A stretch of 6,204 nt of DNA, taken from NCBI GenBank assembly GCA_903932705.1, contig CAIZHC010000114.1, positions 1 to 6,204 of the forward strand, written 5' to 3'. The DNA is from an uncultured Actinomycetes bacterium. GTDB lineage: Bacteria > Actinomycetota > Actinomycetes > Nanopelagicales > Nanopelagicaceae. Below the pieces are notes generated by a model that searched no databases, was not told where the DNA came from, and saw nothing but the letters and a program-made list of their open reading frames with translations. Shown in pieces: positions 1 through 6,204 of this stretch (position 1 is the first letter of the stretch; the number at the start of each line of letters is the position of its first letter). The position numbers were made by a program, and so were the translations under genes.

Positions 1-1
1 C

Positions 2-2632
2 TGGAAGGAGTTTGAGCTTGAGGTGATGCGCGATAACCGTGACAACGTTGTAATCGTATGTAGCATCGAGAATGTCGATCCCATGGGAGTGCACACGGGC
101 GATTCCATCACCGTCGCACCTGCGCTAACTCTCACTGACGTTGAATATCAGAAGTTAAGAGATCTTTCGATAGAGATTATTCGTGAAGTAGGCGTAGATA
201 CCGGCGGATGCAATATTCAATTCGCAGTTAATCCAAATGATGGTCGAATTATTGTTATTGAAATGAATCCCAGAGTCTCTCGCTCTTCCGCTCTCGCATC
301 TAAAGCGACGGGGTTTCCGATTGCAAAGATTGCGACAAAATTGGCTATTGGTTACACCTTGGATGAGATTGAAAACGATGTCACAAAGAGCACACCCGCC
401 TCATTTGAACCCACTTTGGATTACATCGTCGTCAAAATTCCGCGTTTTGCCTTTGAAAAGTTTGCGGAGGCAGACCCTCGTCTTACAACCACAATGAAGT
501 CAGTTGGCGAAGCTATGGCTATGGGTCGCTCGTTTCCTGAAGCGCTCCAGAAAGCGCTGCGTTCACTGGAGAAAAAGGGAAGCACATTTTCATGGAATGC
601 TGAGGGAGAATCACTTGATTCGCTCTTAGGAAAGATTGGAACGCCTACCGAATGGCGCCTACAACAAGTTCAAAGAGCTTTGTGGCTTGGTGCCAGCATT
701 GAAACAGTTCATGCAATTACCAAGATAGATCCATGGTTCTTGGCTCAGATCGAAGAGATTAATTTATTTGCCAACCAAATTGCCGCTGAGCCACTTCTTG
801 ATACCCAGTTACTTCGTCGCGCCAAGAGCATGGGCTTCTCGGATCAACAAATTGCTCAACTTCGCCACGTTACTGAAGGGGAGATCAGGGGAGAGCGTCA
901 TTCTGCAAATATTCATCCGGTCTATAAAATGGTTGATACCTGTGCGGCAGAATTTGAATCAAATACCCCGTATTACTACTCCTCATACGATCTAGAGTCA
1001 GAAGTTTTGCCTCGGACCAAACCTGCAGTCATCATCCTGGGAAGTGGCCCTAATCGAATTGGCCAAGGGCTTGAATTTGATTACTCGTGCGTCCACGCCG
1101 CTTTCGCGCTTCGCGATGCAGGATTTGAAACCATCATGATTAATTGCAACCCAGAAACTGTTTCAACAGATTACGACACTTCTGATCGTCTCTATTTTGA
1201 GCCTCTGACCCTTGAAGATGTTCTTGAGGTGATAGCGGCGGAAACTGCTGCAGGACCCGTGCTCGGCGTAATTGCACAGTTGGGTGGGCAAACTCCACTG
1301 GGTCTGGCAAGAGGTTTACTTGAAGCAGGAGTGACGATTCTAGGAACGAGTCCTCATGCCATTGATATGGCTGAAGATCGAGGTGAATTCGGACGAATTC
1401 TTCAAGAGAATAATTTGAATGCTCCAAAGTTCGGTCTCGCTCGTTCTTACGAGGAGGCGGTGGCGGTAGCCGCGGACATCACATATCCAGTTCTGGTTCG
1501 CCCCTCCTTCGTTCTAGGTGGTCGCGGAATGGAGATCGTTTACGATGACGAATCACTTCGGGGTTTTATCGAGAAGGCAACTGAGATAACTCCAAATCAA
1601 CCAGTTTTGATTGATAGATTCCTTGATGATGCGATCGAGATAGATGTAGATGCCCTTTTCGATGGCAAAGAGCTTTATATGGCAGGCATTATGGAACATA
1701 TCGAAGAGGCTGGAATCCACTCTGGTGATTCAGCTTGCGTGCTTCCGAGTATCTCGCTGAAAGCAGATCAACTCTCAGAAATCCATGCAGCTACGGAGAA
1801 GATTGCCAGGGGAGTGGATGTTCGGGGCTTGATTAACATTCAATTTGCGATTTCTCGAGCAGATGGCATTTTGTATGTTCTTGAGGCAAACCCACGTGCT
1901 TCGCGCACCGTGCCATTTGTTTCCAAGGCAACCGGTATTCCGCTTGCTAAAGCAGCGTCGTTGATATCTATCGGAGAATCAATCGCTTCGATGAGAACAT
2001 CCGGAGTTCTTCCGACAGCTGGCGATGGAGTTCCATTTGGAATGTGCGTTAAAGAGGCGGTGCTCCCTTGGAATCGTTTCAGAAGAGTAGATGGAACCGG
2101 AGTTGACTCAGTCCTTGGACCTGAAATGCGATCTACCGGCGAGGTTATGGGTATCGCCGAAACATTTGGTGAGGCCTACGCAAAGAGTCAGATTGCATCA
2201 TTTGGAGCGCTACCTAAAACAGGAAGTGTCTTTTTATCACTCTCTGAACGGGATAAAGCGGCGAGCGTTATTCCTGCACAGAGATTGACTGAACTTGGTT
2301 TCACTCTCTTAACGACCTCCGGAACCCATAAATTCCTAGCAGATAATGGAGTTCAATCAACGGTTGTACGAAAGAACTCAACTCCAGGAGATGGTCTATC
2401 TGCGGTCGACATTATTAATACTGGTCAGGTTGATTTAGTTATCAATACTCCACTAGGACGCGGTACTCGTCACGATGGCTGGCTAATTCGAACGGCATCA
2501 GTACAACGTGGAATTCCAATTATCACGACCATAGCCGGCTTTAAGGCGGCGGTTGAGGGAATAGTTGACCTGAGTAATCGCGAAGCAAGCGTTCGTTCTT
2601 TGCAACAATGGCAAGCGATGGTGGGACGATGA
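2..2632 (+). CDS. carB: Carbamoyl-phosphate synthase large subunit, 5'-partial
   Basis: Makes carbamoyl phosphate from bicarbonate, ammonia (from glutamine via the CarA partner) and two ATP, feeding pyrimidine and arginine synthesis in the cytosol. The frame is open to the left edge: residues before the first Met ([11 protein letters not shown]) are conserved CarB sequence, so the GTG/ATG near base 23 is not the start. About 210 residues are missing compared with the roughly 1,070-1,100-residue family. In the 876-residue fragment: end of the first ATP-grasp unit with [11 protein letters not shown] (residues 87-97); oligomerisation region about 195-335, ending near [14 protein letters not shown]; second, carbamoyl-phosphate unit from about 340, with [21 protein letters not shown] and EANPRASRT (from 628); and the C-terminal MGS-like allosteric domain from about 743 (SGTHKFL, NTPLGRG), the expected nucleotide effector site. 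Nothing looks broken. Its stop overlaps the pyrK start by 4 bases (ATGA). Confidence 0.97.
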   Translation, partial: WKEFELEVMRDNRDNVVIVCSIENVDPMGVHTGDSITVAPALTLTDVEYQKLRDLSIEIIREVGVDTGGCNIQFAVNPNDGRIIVIEMNPRVSRSSALASKATGFPIAKIATKLAIGYTLDEIENDVTKSTPASFEPTLDYIVVKIPRFAFEKFAEADPRLTTTMKSVGEAMAMGRSFPEALQKALRSLEKKGSTFSWNAEGESLDSLLGKIGTPTEWRLQQVQRALWLGASIETVHAITKIDPWFLAQIEEINLFANQIAAEPLLDTQLLRRAKSMGFSDQQIAQLRHVTEGEIRGERHSANIHPVYKMVDTCAAEFESNTPYYYSSYDLESEVLPRTKPAVIILGSGPNRIGQGLEFDYSCVHAAFALRDAGFETIMINCNPETVSTDYDTSDRLYFEPLTLEDVLEVIAAETAAGPVLGVIAQLGGQTPLGLARGLLEAGVTILGTSPHAIDMAEDRGEFGRILQENNLNAPKFGLARSYEEAVAVAADITYPVLVRPSFVLGGRGMEIVYDDESLRGFIEKATEITPNQPVLIDRFLDDAIEIDVDALFDGKELYMAGIMEHIEEAGIHSGDSACVLPSISLKADQLSEIHAATEKIARGVDVRGLINIQFAISRADGILYVLEANPRASRTVPFVSKATGIPLAKAASLISIGESIASMRTSGVLPTAGDGVPFGMCVKEAVLPWNRFRRVDGTGVDSVLGPEMRSTGEVMGIAETFGEAYAKSQIASFGALPKTGSVFLSLSERDKAASVIPAQRLTELGFTLLTTSGTHKFLADNGVQSTVVRKNSTPGDGLSAVDIINTGQVDLVINTPLGRGTRHDGWLIRTASVQRGIPIITTIAGFKAAVEGIVDLSNREASVRSLQQWQAMVGR
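2620..2626 (+). promoter_or_regulatory. Putative ribosome binding site of pyrK
   Basis: GGTGGGA lies inside the end of carB, two bases before the ATG at 2629. It is a G-rich but imperfect Shine-Dalgarno match with rather short spacing, so re-initiation by ribosomes finishing carB may matter more than fresh binding. It favours 2629 over the upstream ATG at 2608, before which I see no purine-rich site. Confidence 0.4.
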
Positions 2633-3477
2633 TAAATTCAAAAGCTGCCTCTATAAAGGCTGAGTTGATTTCAAATAAGAAGGCCGGTTCTTATAACCAT
2701 ATGGTCTTCTCTGTTGGGGAGTTGGCGGCACATTGCAAGCCAGGTAATTTTGTCGCCATCAAAGTAGGTGGTCCAACTTCAGCAATGGTCTTGCGACGCG
2801 CCTTTGCTATCTACCGAGCTTCTATGAGATCCGATGGAATGGGACTCCTAGAATTGGTTGTAGCACCATATGGAAATGGCAGTAAGTGGTTAGCCTCTCA
2901 AGAGGCTGGAAGCGTGGTTGATGTAATAGCGCCACTTGGTACTTCATTTGGAATTCCGGTAGAGCCGGTAAACGCGCTTCTCGTTGGAGGGGGTTATGGT
3001 TCCGCTCCGCTCTTCGCTCTAGCCGAAACCTTAAAGCAACGAGGATGTCGCGTTGATATGGTTCTTGGAGCAAGTACTGCGGCCAAAATTTATGCACCTC
3101 TTGAAGGTAAGCGTTCTGTGAATTCATTAACGATCACGACAGATGATGGTTCTGCGGGAACCATGGGACGAGTCAGCGATGTACTTAGTCAACTGATTCA
3201 AGAGAATGAGGTTGATGTCATCTACTCTTGCGGACCTATGGCAATGTTGCAGGCTATTACTGAGATCTCGACTGCACACGATGTAGTGCACCAGTGCTCG
3301 GTAGAGGAATCGATGGCATGCGGAATTGGCGTATGCATGACCTGCGTTCTGCCGGTGCAAGGCGATGATGGTGTTATACGAATGACGCGTACCTGCGTCG
3401 AAGGCCCCGTAATGGATGGGAATAGGGTTCTCTGGAGTACTTCACGGGAGATTCCAGATGGGGTGTGGGGTAAATGA
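2629..3477 (+). CDS. pyrK: Dihydroorotate dehydrogenase B, electron-transfer subunit
   Basis: Ferredoxin-reductase-like flavoprotein that passes electrons from the PyrD flavin to NAD+ in a PyrD-PyrK complex. The 282 residues show the family layout: an N-terminal FAD-binding barrel with RRAFAIY (56-62), a nucleotide-binding fold beginning GGGYGSAPL (120-128) with YSCGPM (199-204), and a C-terminal 2Fe-2S site of four cysteines, C231, C236, C239 and C256, in [11 protein letters not shown] and TRTC contexts. These features, plus the directly following pyrD, separate it from general oxidoreductases. I chose the ATG at 2629 because it makes an ATGA overlap with the carB stop, has a GGTGGGA stretch just upstream, and matches the overlap style of the next junctions. 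An in-frame ATG at 2608 would add seven residues (MASDGGT) and a 25-base overlap, which is less likely. Confidence 0.93.
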   Translation: MINSKAASIKAELISNKKAGSYNHMVFSVGELAAHCKPGNFVAIKVGGPTSAMVLRRAFAIYRASMRSDGMGLLELVVAPYGNGSKWLASQEAGSVVDVIAPLGTSFGIPVEPVNALLVGGGYGSAPLFALAETLKQRGCRVDMVLGASTAAKIYAPLEGKRSVNSLTITTDDGSAGTMGRVSDVLSQLIQENEVDVIYSCGPMAMLQAITEISTAHDVVHQCSVEESMACGIGVCMTCVLPVQGDDGVIRMTRTCVEGPVMDGNRVLWSTSREIPDGVWGK

Positions 3478-4409
3478 GCATTAACTTCTCAACTTCAATC
3501 GCAGGACGATTCTTTCCAACTCCTATTTTTACAGCATCAGGGTGTGCTGGATCCGGTAAGGAACTCTCGCAGTTCTTTCCACTCACCTCACTCGGAGCTA
3601 TTGTCACAAAATCGATCATGATTAAGCCACGAAGCGGTCGTGCAACTCCGCGCATGGCTGAAACGCCTAGTGGGATGCTCAACTCGATTGGGCTTCAAGG
3701 TCCCGGCATTGATCTCTTTCTAGAGAACGACATCCCGTGGCTTCGCGATCAAGGTGCTCGCATTATCGTGAGCATTGCAGGGGAGAGCGTGGAGGATTAT
3801 GCGGTACTTGCTCGCAGACTTCGTAATATTCCTGGAATTAGCGCCTTAGAAGTCAATATTTCATGCCCAAATGTTGAAAATCGCGGTCAAGTATTTGCCT
3901 GCGACCCCACAACTGCGTCAGATGCAATATCTGCAGTCCGCAAGAACATTGGGGGAGAACTGCCGATAATTGCCAAGTTATCTCCGGATGTGACGGATAT
4001 TGTTTCAATCGCTAAGAGCGTGGTTGATGCCGGTGCGGATGGTCTGGCGCTTATCAATACGTTGCTTGGAATGGTTATCGATACTAACTCAATGCTTCCT
4101 AAGTTATCCCAAAAGACAGGTGGGCTGTCTGGGCCTGCAGTTCGTCCTGTCGCTGTTCGTGCAATTTATCAAGTACGTGCAGCTCTTCCTGAAATTCCAA
4201 TTGTTGGAATGGGTGGCGTAAGTTCTGGTAGAGATGCCTTTGAATTGGTTCTGGCTGGAGCAAATGCGGTTTCTATTGGAACGGCAACTTTTGGAGATCC
4301 CCTGGCTGCCATGTCGATAACTCGAGAGCTCGAAGAGATTGTCGAGGCTCGCGGGTTTAGCAATTTTAGTGATGCAGTTGGATACGCCCATCGAATGGAG
4401 CAAGCATGA
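3474..4409 (+). CDS. pyrD: Dihydroorotate dehydrogenase, class 1B catalytic subunit
   Basis: Oxidises dihydroorotate to orotate, the fourth step of UMP synthesis, using FMN and passing electrons to PyrK. The 311-residue length suits class 1. The catalytic base is a cysteine, C131 in EVNISCPNV; class 1 enzymes use Cys here, while the membrane-bound quinone-linked class 2 uses Ser. Other family landmarks visible are TKSIMIKPR (K46), NSIGLQGPG (70-78), AKLSPD (K168), INT (N195), GGLSGPA (216-222), and the FMN phosphate-binding part with GMGGVSSGRDA (245-255) and SIGTATF (267-273). There is no N-terminal membrane extension, so a soluble cytosolic enzyme is expected. The start ATG overlaps the pyrK stop by 4 bases, with GTGGGG three bases upstream of it. 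Assignment to 1B rather than 1A rests on the adjacent pyrK. Confidence 0.96.
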   Translation: MSINFSTSIAGRFFPTPIFTASGCAGSGKELSQFFPLTSLGAIVTKSIMIKPRSGRATPRMAETPSGMLNSIGLQGPGIDLFLENDIPWLRDQGARIIVSIAGESVEDYAVLARRLRNIPGISALEVNISCPNVENRGQVFACDPTTASDAISAVRKNIGGELPIIAKLSPDVTDIVSIAKSVVDAGADGLALINTLLGMVIDTNSMLPKLSQKTGGLSGPAVRPVAVRAIYQVRAALPEIPIVGMGGVSSGRDAFELVLAGANAVSIGTATFGDPLAAMSITRELEEIVEARGFSNFSDAVGYAHRMEQA

Positions 4410-5110
4410 CTCAAAAACTCTCTCCCATTATCCTTGCCTTAGATACCGATGATTTGGATATTGCCAAGCGCTGGGTCGAGATCACTGCTGAGTCAATTGA
4501 TATCTATAAAGTGGGATTGGAGTTCTTCCTCAAGCATGGAGCGAAAGGATTGCGGGAGCTTCGCGAAGTTCGAGATTTCCAACTCTTTCTAGATCTCAAA
4601 CTTCACGATATTCCAAATACAGTTAGCGGAGCGGTTGCATCTGTAAGAGATTTATCTCCAAAATTCTTGACGGTGCACGCGGCAGGTGGCAAAGCGATGA
4701 TAGCGGCGGCGGCGCAGAGCGCGCCAGATATATCGATCACAGCCGTGACGGTACTGACCTCTTTAGATGCGCATGAACTCGAAGCGATGGGGATTCCGCA
4801 AGGTCCACTGGCCTACGCACTTTCTCTCGCAAAGAATTCAGTTGCAGCTGGTGCTCACTCGATTGTCTGCTCACCATTAGAGGTGACTGCTATTCGCGAA
4901 GTTGTTGGGGCAGAAATCGAACTCATCACGCCTGGAGTTAGACCTGCAGAGTCTGACCTTGGGGATCAAAGCCGAGTTATGACTCCTTCGCAAGCTCTGC
5001 AGGCTGGTGCGAACTTTCTTGTAATCGGCCGACCTATAACCTCATACTTCTCTACATCACCCGAAGCCATGAAAGAGCGAGCACGAGAAATCCGGGAGTC
5101 TCTTACTTGA
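4406..5110 (+). CDS. pyrF: Orotidine-5'-phosphate decarboxylase, type 1
   Basis: Converts OMP to UMP, the last step of de novo UMP synthesis. The 234-residue TIM-barrel protein carries the whole active-site set: D13 in LALD, K35 in YKVG, the catalytic array D63-x-K65-x-x-D68 within FLDLKLHDIPNTV, TVHAAGG (89-95), and the phosphate-binding end ITPGVRP (174-180) and VIGRPIT (206-212). The length and the DLKLHDIPNT form mark the short type 1 bacterial family, not the longer type 2 family known from Mycobacterium. The ATG at 4406 overlaps the pyrD stop (ATGA) and has GGAG at 4397-4400, five bases upstream. Its TGA in turn overlaps the TTG start of the next gene. Confidence 0.97.
   Translation: MTQKLSPIILALDTDDLDIAKRWVEITAESIDIYKVGLEFFLKHGAKGLRELREVRDFQLFLDLKLHDIPNTVSGAVASVRDLSPKFLTVHAAGGKAMIAAAAQSAPDISITAVTVLTSLDAHELEAMGIPQGPLAYALSLAKNSVAAGAHSIVCSPLEVTAIREVVGAEIELITPGVRPAESDLGDQSRVMTPSQALQAGANFLVIGRPITSYFSTSPEAMKERAREIRESLT
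5094..5098 (+). promoter_or_regulatory. Ribosome binding site for the TTG start at 5107
   Basis: GGGAG lies inside the end of pyrF, eight bases before the TTG at 5107, good spacing for a Shine-Dalgarno site. It decides the start of the mIHF-guanylate kinase frame: no in-frame ATG occurs until 5272 (Met56 of the frame, inside the mIHF core), and the conserved mIHF sequence begins within the first ten residues after the TTG. Confidence 0.6.
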
Positions 5111-5982
5111 CCATCACTCCACCACCGAAACTTACGCATGAGGAGCGTCTAGCGGCGCTTGATAAGGCAAAGGTTTCCAGGCGAGAACGCGCAGAAATTA
5201 AGCGTGCAATCACAGTTGGTGAAATAACGATATTTGACGCAATTAATGATCCGCGCGAATCAATCCGTCGCATGAAGGTGATAGAGCTTCTCTCCTCGAT
5301 TCCGGGTGTAGGAAAAGCCAGAGCGACCCTCATTATGGAGAGGAGAAATATCTCACCCACAAGACGCATAGGCGGACTCGGGCAGTTACAACTCAAAGCT
5401 CTCAGTAAAGAGTTGTCACTTGCTAAAGTAGATCCCATGCGTGGCAAGTTGATTGTTATCTCCGGACCAGGAGGGGTGGGCAAGAGCACCATCACTTCAG
5501 CGCTTCGTTCAGATCCCAGATTTTGGATAAGTGTTTCTGCGACGACCCGCGAACCAAGAGCAGGAGAGCGAGATGGCATTGATTACTATTTCTATACTGA
5601 AGAACGTTTCCAGGCCCTCATTGATAGTGATGAGTTGCTCGAATGGGCTGAATTTGCGGGGAACCGTTATGGCACTCCCAGCGCGCCGGTAGAAGAGTGG
5701 CGGAACCTCGGCAAGCACGTGATTTTGGAGATTGAAATTGAGGGAGCAAAGCAGGTACGAGCTCACGATTCAGGAGCACTTCTCATCTTCATCGCGCCTC
5801 CTTCCTGGGATGAATTAGTCAGGAGGCTGGCCGGTCGAGGAACTGACTCTCCCGAGCGTCGCGCTGCCCGTTTAGCCCTCGCTGAGCAGGAGATGGCGGC
5901 AGCAGGAGATTTTGACGCAACCCTGATAAATGAGGACGTCGAAGCTCTTGTCGCTCAACTGGTATCCTTGGCGACTGCTTAA
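5107..5982 (+). CDS. gmk: Fused actinobacterial integration host factor (mIHF) - guanylate kinase
   Basis: A 291-residue, two-part protein. Residues about 5-103 match the actinobacterial mIHF family, a nucleoid DNA-binding protein: LTHEERLAAL, SRRERAEIK, and the helix-hairpin-helix LSSIPGVGKARATLIME (62-78) followed by RRIGGLG (86-92). After a linker of about eight residues, 112-291 form guanylate kinase (GMP + ATP to GDP + ADP): P-loop GPGGVGKST (120-128), GMP-binding SVSATTREPR (142-151) and ERDGIDYYF, E179/E182, NRYGT (186-190), EIEIEGA (208-214), and the lid region from GRGTDS (243). No stop or frameshift separates the parts. The TTG start forms a TTGA overlap with pyrF and has GGGAG eight bases upstream. 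Oddities: Gly in place of the usual P-loop Ser, and Glu at 208 and 210 where Asp is common. The ATG at 5437 (Met111) could also give a separate 181-residue kinase, but no good ribosome site precedes it. Confidence 0.92.
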   Translation: MTITPPPKLTHEERLAALDKAKVSRRERAEIKRAITVGEITIFDAINDPRESIRRMKVIELLSSIPGVGKARATLIMERRNISPTRRIGGLGQLQLKALSKELSLAKVDPMRGKLIVISGPGGVGKSTITSALRSDPRFWISVSATTREPRAGERDGIDYYFYTEERFQALIDSDELLEWAEFAGNRYGTPSAPVEEWRNLGKHVILEIEIEGAKQVRAHDSGALLIFIAPPSWDELVRRLAGRGTDSPERRAARLALAEQEMAAAGDFDATLINEDVEALVAQLVSLATA

Positions 5983-5991
5983 CCGACGAAT

Positions 5992-5997
5992 AGAGGG
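5992..5997 (+). promoter_or_regulatory. Ribosome binding site of rpoZ
   Basis: AGAGGG sits six bases before the ATG at 6004, in the only intergenic gap of the window (5983-6003). Unlike the upstream genes, rpoZ does not overlap its neighbour and so has its own clear site. I see no hairpin or promoter in the 21 bases, so read-through from gmk is likely. Confidence 0.6.
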
Positions 5998-6003
5998 ACA
6001 CAT

Positions 6004-6204
6004 ATGTCTGCTGAACTCACCGATGGAATCACCCATCCACCAATTGACGAACTTCTCGATGCTGCTGGTTCCAAGTACAGCCTCGTTCTCTATGCGGCCA
6101 AGCGTGCCCGTCAGATTAACGCTTACTACTCTCAACTCGGAGAAGGTCTCCTTGAATATGTAGGACCTCTTGTTGAGACCTATGTTCATGAGAAGCCTCT
6201 TTCA
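6004..6204 (+). CDS. rpoZ: DNA-directed RNA polymerase omega subunit, 3'-partial
   Basis: Small subunit that helps fold and assemble the beta' subunit of RNA polymerase. The frame from the ATG at 6004 stays open to the window edge, giving 67 residues. The protein reads as the actinobacterial omega family: [20 protein letters not shown] (8-27), [10 protein letters not shown] (30-39), [18 protein letters not shown] (41-58) and EKPLS at the edge, where the family usually continues for about 20-25 more residues. It has a good AGAGGG site six bases upstream of the start. Its place just after mihF/gmk is the usual actinobacterial order, commonly followed by coaBC (dfp) and metK beyond the window. 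No oddities in the visible part. Confidence 0.96.
   Translation, partial: MSAELTDGITHPPIDELLDAAGSKYSLVLYAAKRARQINAYYSQLGEGLLEYVGPLVETYVHEKPLS

Noticed and set aside
23..28. GTG/ATG as the start of carB
   Set aside because: The seven codons before it continue conserved CarB sequence (WKEFELE) and the protein would lack about 220 N-terminal residues; the true start is off the left edge.
2608..2610. Upstream in-frame ATG as the pyrK start
   Set aside because: It would create a 25-base overlap with carB, lacks a purine-rich site before it and adds residues that resemble nothing in the family; the ATGA overlap at 2629 fits the neighbouring junctions.
3374..3682. A 102-codon minus-strand frame across the pyrK-pyrD junction
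   Set aside because: It covers conserved coding sequence of both genes (iron-sulfur site and PyrD N-terminus) and shows no recognisable motifs.
4697..4725. GCGGCGGCGGCG-like short repeat in pyrF
   Set aside because: It encodes a short alanine-rich helix stretch in the correct frame and is too short and ordinary to be a functional repeat.
5103..5579. A 158-codon open frame on the minus strand opposite the mIHF-kinase gene
   Set aside because: It lies opposite a frame with strong family motifs on both sides of the linker, and its translation shows no recognisable domain; it is a shadow of the real gene.
5912..5932. TTGACG followed by GATAAA near the end of gmk as a promoter for rpoZ
   Set aside because: The two boxes are under ten bases apart, far from the 16-18 needed, and both lie in conserved guanylate kinase codons.
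5930..6163. A 77-codon plus-strand frame over the gmk-rpoZ junction
   Set aside because: It is out of frame with both gmk and rpoZ, which have clear family sequences there, so it is not a gene.

Overview
The window holds a tight, one-direction (+ strand) gene run: the 3' four-fifths of carB, then pyrK, pyrD, pyrF, a single reading frame joining an actinobacterial integration host factor (mIHF) to guanylate kinase, and the 5' part of rpoZ. There is no gene-free stretch above 300 bases; the only intergenic gap is the 21 bases between the fused gene and rpoZ. I see no tRNA, rRNA, CRISPR array, insertion sequence, notable repeat, terminator or convincing promoter, so the genes are probably read from a promoter upstream of the window.

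The order carB - (pyrK) - pyrD - pyrF - mihF - gmk - rpoZ is an actinobacterial arrangement, and the mIHF domain itself is an actinobacterial hallmark. Base composition looks close to or slightly under half G+C, low for that phylum, and the genes overlap or abut throughout. Together this suggests a mid-GC, compact-genome actinobacterium. A freshwater Nanopelagicales-like (acI) lineage is my best guess, but it is an inference from memory, not a search.

Region by region: 1-2632 encodes the large subunit of carbamoyl-phosphate synthetase (start outside the window). 2629-3477 and 3474-4409 encode the electron-transfer and catalytic subunits of an NAD-linked (class 1B) dihydroorotate dehydrogenase. 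4406-5110 encodes orotidine-5'-phosphate decarboxylase. 5107-5982 encodes the mIHF-guanylate kinase fusion. 6004 onward encodes the RNA polymerase omega subunit, running off the window edge.

The first four genes supply the first, fourth and last steps of de novo UMP synthesis. Guanylate kinase makes GDP from GMP, mIHF is a nucleoid DNA-binding protein, and omega is part of RNA polymerase, so the run links nucleotide supply to nucleic-acid use. Four successive junctions have the same 4-base start/stop overlap, pointing to coupled translation. The most notable item is the fused mIHF-guanylate kinase frame with a TTG start. Otherwise this is conserved housekeeping DNA, and I found no sign of a previously undescribed system.
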